Below, piece by piece: positions 4,818 through 5,932 of a stretch of DNA of 5,932 nucleotides (positions are counted from its first letter, which is position 1; every line of letters starts with the position of its first letter). The stretch comes from Verrucomicrobiales bacterium (GTDB lineage Bacteria; Verrucomicrobiota; Verrucomicrobiia; Verrucomicrobiales; Verrucomicrobiaceae). A model generated the notes under the pieces. That model did no database searches. It saw nothing but the letters and a program-made list of their open reading frames with translations, and was not told the origin of the DNA. Where the stretch lies: NCBI GenBank assembly GCA_003453085.1, contig DMMK01000411.1:1-5932 (forward strand), in the 5' to 3' direction. Position numbers and translations under genes: made by a program.

Positions 4818-5932
4818 ATGTTAAATTCTGTACACCTTGCTCTCGCGAATACTGAAGCGCACCTGCTGGCGCTGCGCCAGGAGTCGGGCCACTGGGAGGG
4901 TGAACTGTCCAGCAGTGCACTGTCCACCGCCACGGCGGTGGTGGCCTTGCGCGGGGTGGATGCTGAGGCGCATCGCGACATGATCGAAGCTGGCTCACGC
5001 TGGCTCATCACCCATCAGAATGACGATGGAGGCTGGGGAGACACCACGCTGAGCAAGAGCAATCTCTCCACCACGCTGCTCTGCTGGAGTGCGCTGTACG
5101 CTGCCCCAGGCGCAGAGCAGGCTGTGGTCCAGGTGGAAAAGTGGATCAAGGGGCAAGTCGGCTCGTTGAAACCAGAGGCGATTGCCCAGTCCGTCATCGG
5201 GCGGTATGGCAAGGACAAGACTTTTTCTGTGCCCATCCTCATGCTATGTACCATCGGCGGCACGATGGGCGAAAAGGCCTGGTCTCGCGTGCTACCGCTG
5301 CCCTTTGAGCTCGCCGCTTTGCCACGCTCTTGGTTCGGCGCGGTGGGCCTGCCCGTGGTCAGTTATGCCCTGCCCGCCTTGATCGCCATCGGTCATGCGC
5401 GGTTTAAAAATGCGCCGCCTGCCTGGTGGAATCCGCTACGATGGCTGCGGGCGGCTTTGTGGCCACGCATCCGGCCCATGTTAAAGACCCTTCAGCCCAG
5501 CAGTGGCGGCTACCTGGAGGCAACTCCCCTAACCAGCTTTGTGACCATGGCCCTGGCCGCAGCCGAGGAAAAAAACCACCCCTGCATCCCCGGTGCGGTG
5601 GCGTTTTTAAAACGCTCCATGCGGGCCGATGGCAGCTGGCCCATTGATACGAATCTGGCCACCTGGGGTACCACCCTGGCCAGCAAAGCACTGGGCCACA
5701 CGGACGAGCGTGTACGCCACTGGCTGCAAGGGCAGCAGTATCAAACGATGCACCCCTTTACCAATGCCGCCCCAGGTGGCTGGGCGTGGACGGACCTGCC
5801 CGGCGGCGTGCCCGATGCGGACGATACCGCAGGGGCCTTGATCGCCATGAAGCTGACGCCGGGGGAAGGGGCGGGGGGGCCTGCGCAGGCGGGCATCACC
5901 TGGCTGCTGGATCTGCAAAACCGCGATGGCGG
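4818..5932 (+). CDS. Squalene-hopene-cyclase-like class II terpene cyclase (partial, 3' end outside window)
   Basis: The frame is open from ATG 4818 through the right edge: 371 complete codons, with no stop. The protein belongs to the prenyltransferase/squalene oxidase repeat superfamily. QW-type repeats are visible at about residues 15-28 (RQESGHWEGEL), 60-75 (THQNDDGGWGD), 262-274 (ADGSW), 296-324 (ending PGGWAWTD) and at the window end (LLDLQNRDGG). The catalytic acid motif DxDD is D333-A-D-D336 (VPDADDTAGAL), preceded by PGGW at the same spacing as in classical squalene-hopene cyclase; it protonates the terminal alkene to start cyclization. Nearby segments differ: DGSWPIDTNLATWG replaces the usual DGSWxGxWGVNY, and GGWAWTDLPGGVPD replaces the aromatic GGWAFxFxNxxYPD. 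The DxDD sits about 40 residues earlier than in the Alicyclobacillus enzyme. Members are monotopic inner-membrane proteins. The substrate may be squalene or another polyprenoid, so no gene symbol is assigned. The ATG start lacks a clear Shine-Dalgarno; the only near upstream alternative is a TTG at 4782. Confidence 0.85.
   Translation, partial: MLNSVHLALANTEAHLLALRQESGHWEGELSSSALSTATAVVALRGVDAEAHRDMIEAGSRWLITHQNDDGGWGDTTLSKSNLSTTLLCWSALYAAPGAEQAVVQVEKWIKGQVGSLKPEAIAQSVIGRYGKDKTFSVPILMLCTIGGTMGEKAWSRVLPLPFELAALPRSWFGAVGLPVVSYALPALIAIGHARFKNAPPAWWNPLRWLRAALWPRIRPMLKTLQPSSGGYLEATPLTSFVTMALAAAEEKNHPCIPGAVAFLKRSMRADGSWPIDTNLATWGTTLASKALGHTDERVRHWLQGQQYQTMHPFTNAAPGGWAWTDLPGGVPDADDTAGALIAMKLTPGEGAGGPAQAGITWLLDLQNRDG

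Noticed and set aside
5607..5918. Minus-strand frames inside the cyclase (also 5404-5691)
   Set aside because: They overlap the DxDD and QW repeat region of the cyclase on the plus strand and carry no recognisable motif or ribosome binding site.

Overview
The window most resembles a Verrucomicrobiota chromosome or metagenome contig, possibly of the Prosthecobacter/Verrucomicrobiaceae type. This is inferred from GC-rich coding sequence, an Mla-type lipid importer ordered permease-ATPase-MCE protein, an exported PHP-domain protein, and a squalene-hopene-cyclase-like protein of a kind I associate with the Planctomycetota/Verrucomicrobiota group. No rRNA, tRNA, CRISPR array or insertion sequence was seen, and the taxonomic call is not proven.

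Layout. Positions 1-236 (+) hold the end of an open frame that is clearly composite. Its first ~37 residues are an internal piece of glycerol kinase and its last ~40 are the C-terminus of an OmpA-like peptidoglycan-binding domain. Positions 297-533 (+) encode a 78-aa protein with one four-cysteine zinc ribbon. Positions 534-735 lie between convergent genes and hold two well-formed hairpins. Positions 736-3366 (-) are a tight three-gene operon, mlaE-mlaF-mlaD in transcription order: the two promoter-proximal genes overlap by one base and the last two are 7 bases apart. Upstream on the same strand, 3498-4769 encodes a 423-aa exported PHP-domain metallohydrolase with its metal-ligand motifs intact. 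Forty-eight bases further on, a divergent gene starts at 4818 (+) and runs off the window. It is a class II terpene cyclase of the squalene-hopene cyclase superfamily with an intact DxDD acid motif.

How the parts fit. The mlaEFD products should form an inner-membrane ABC complex that moves phospholipid between the inner and outer membranes. MlaD here has a long predicted coiled-coil extension that could reach into the periplasm. The cyclase would make a polycyclic isoprenoid membrane lipid. The theme of much of the window is therefore the cell envelope, but a functional link between the cyclase, the PHP protein and the transporter is only an inference from proximity. The points most worth checking are the glycerol kinase/OmpA junction, which may be an assembly chimera, and the cyclase, which keeps the catalytic acid motif but differs from classical hopene cyclases in nearby pocket segments.
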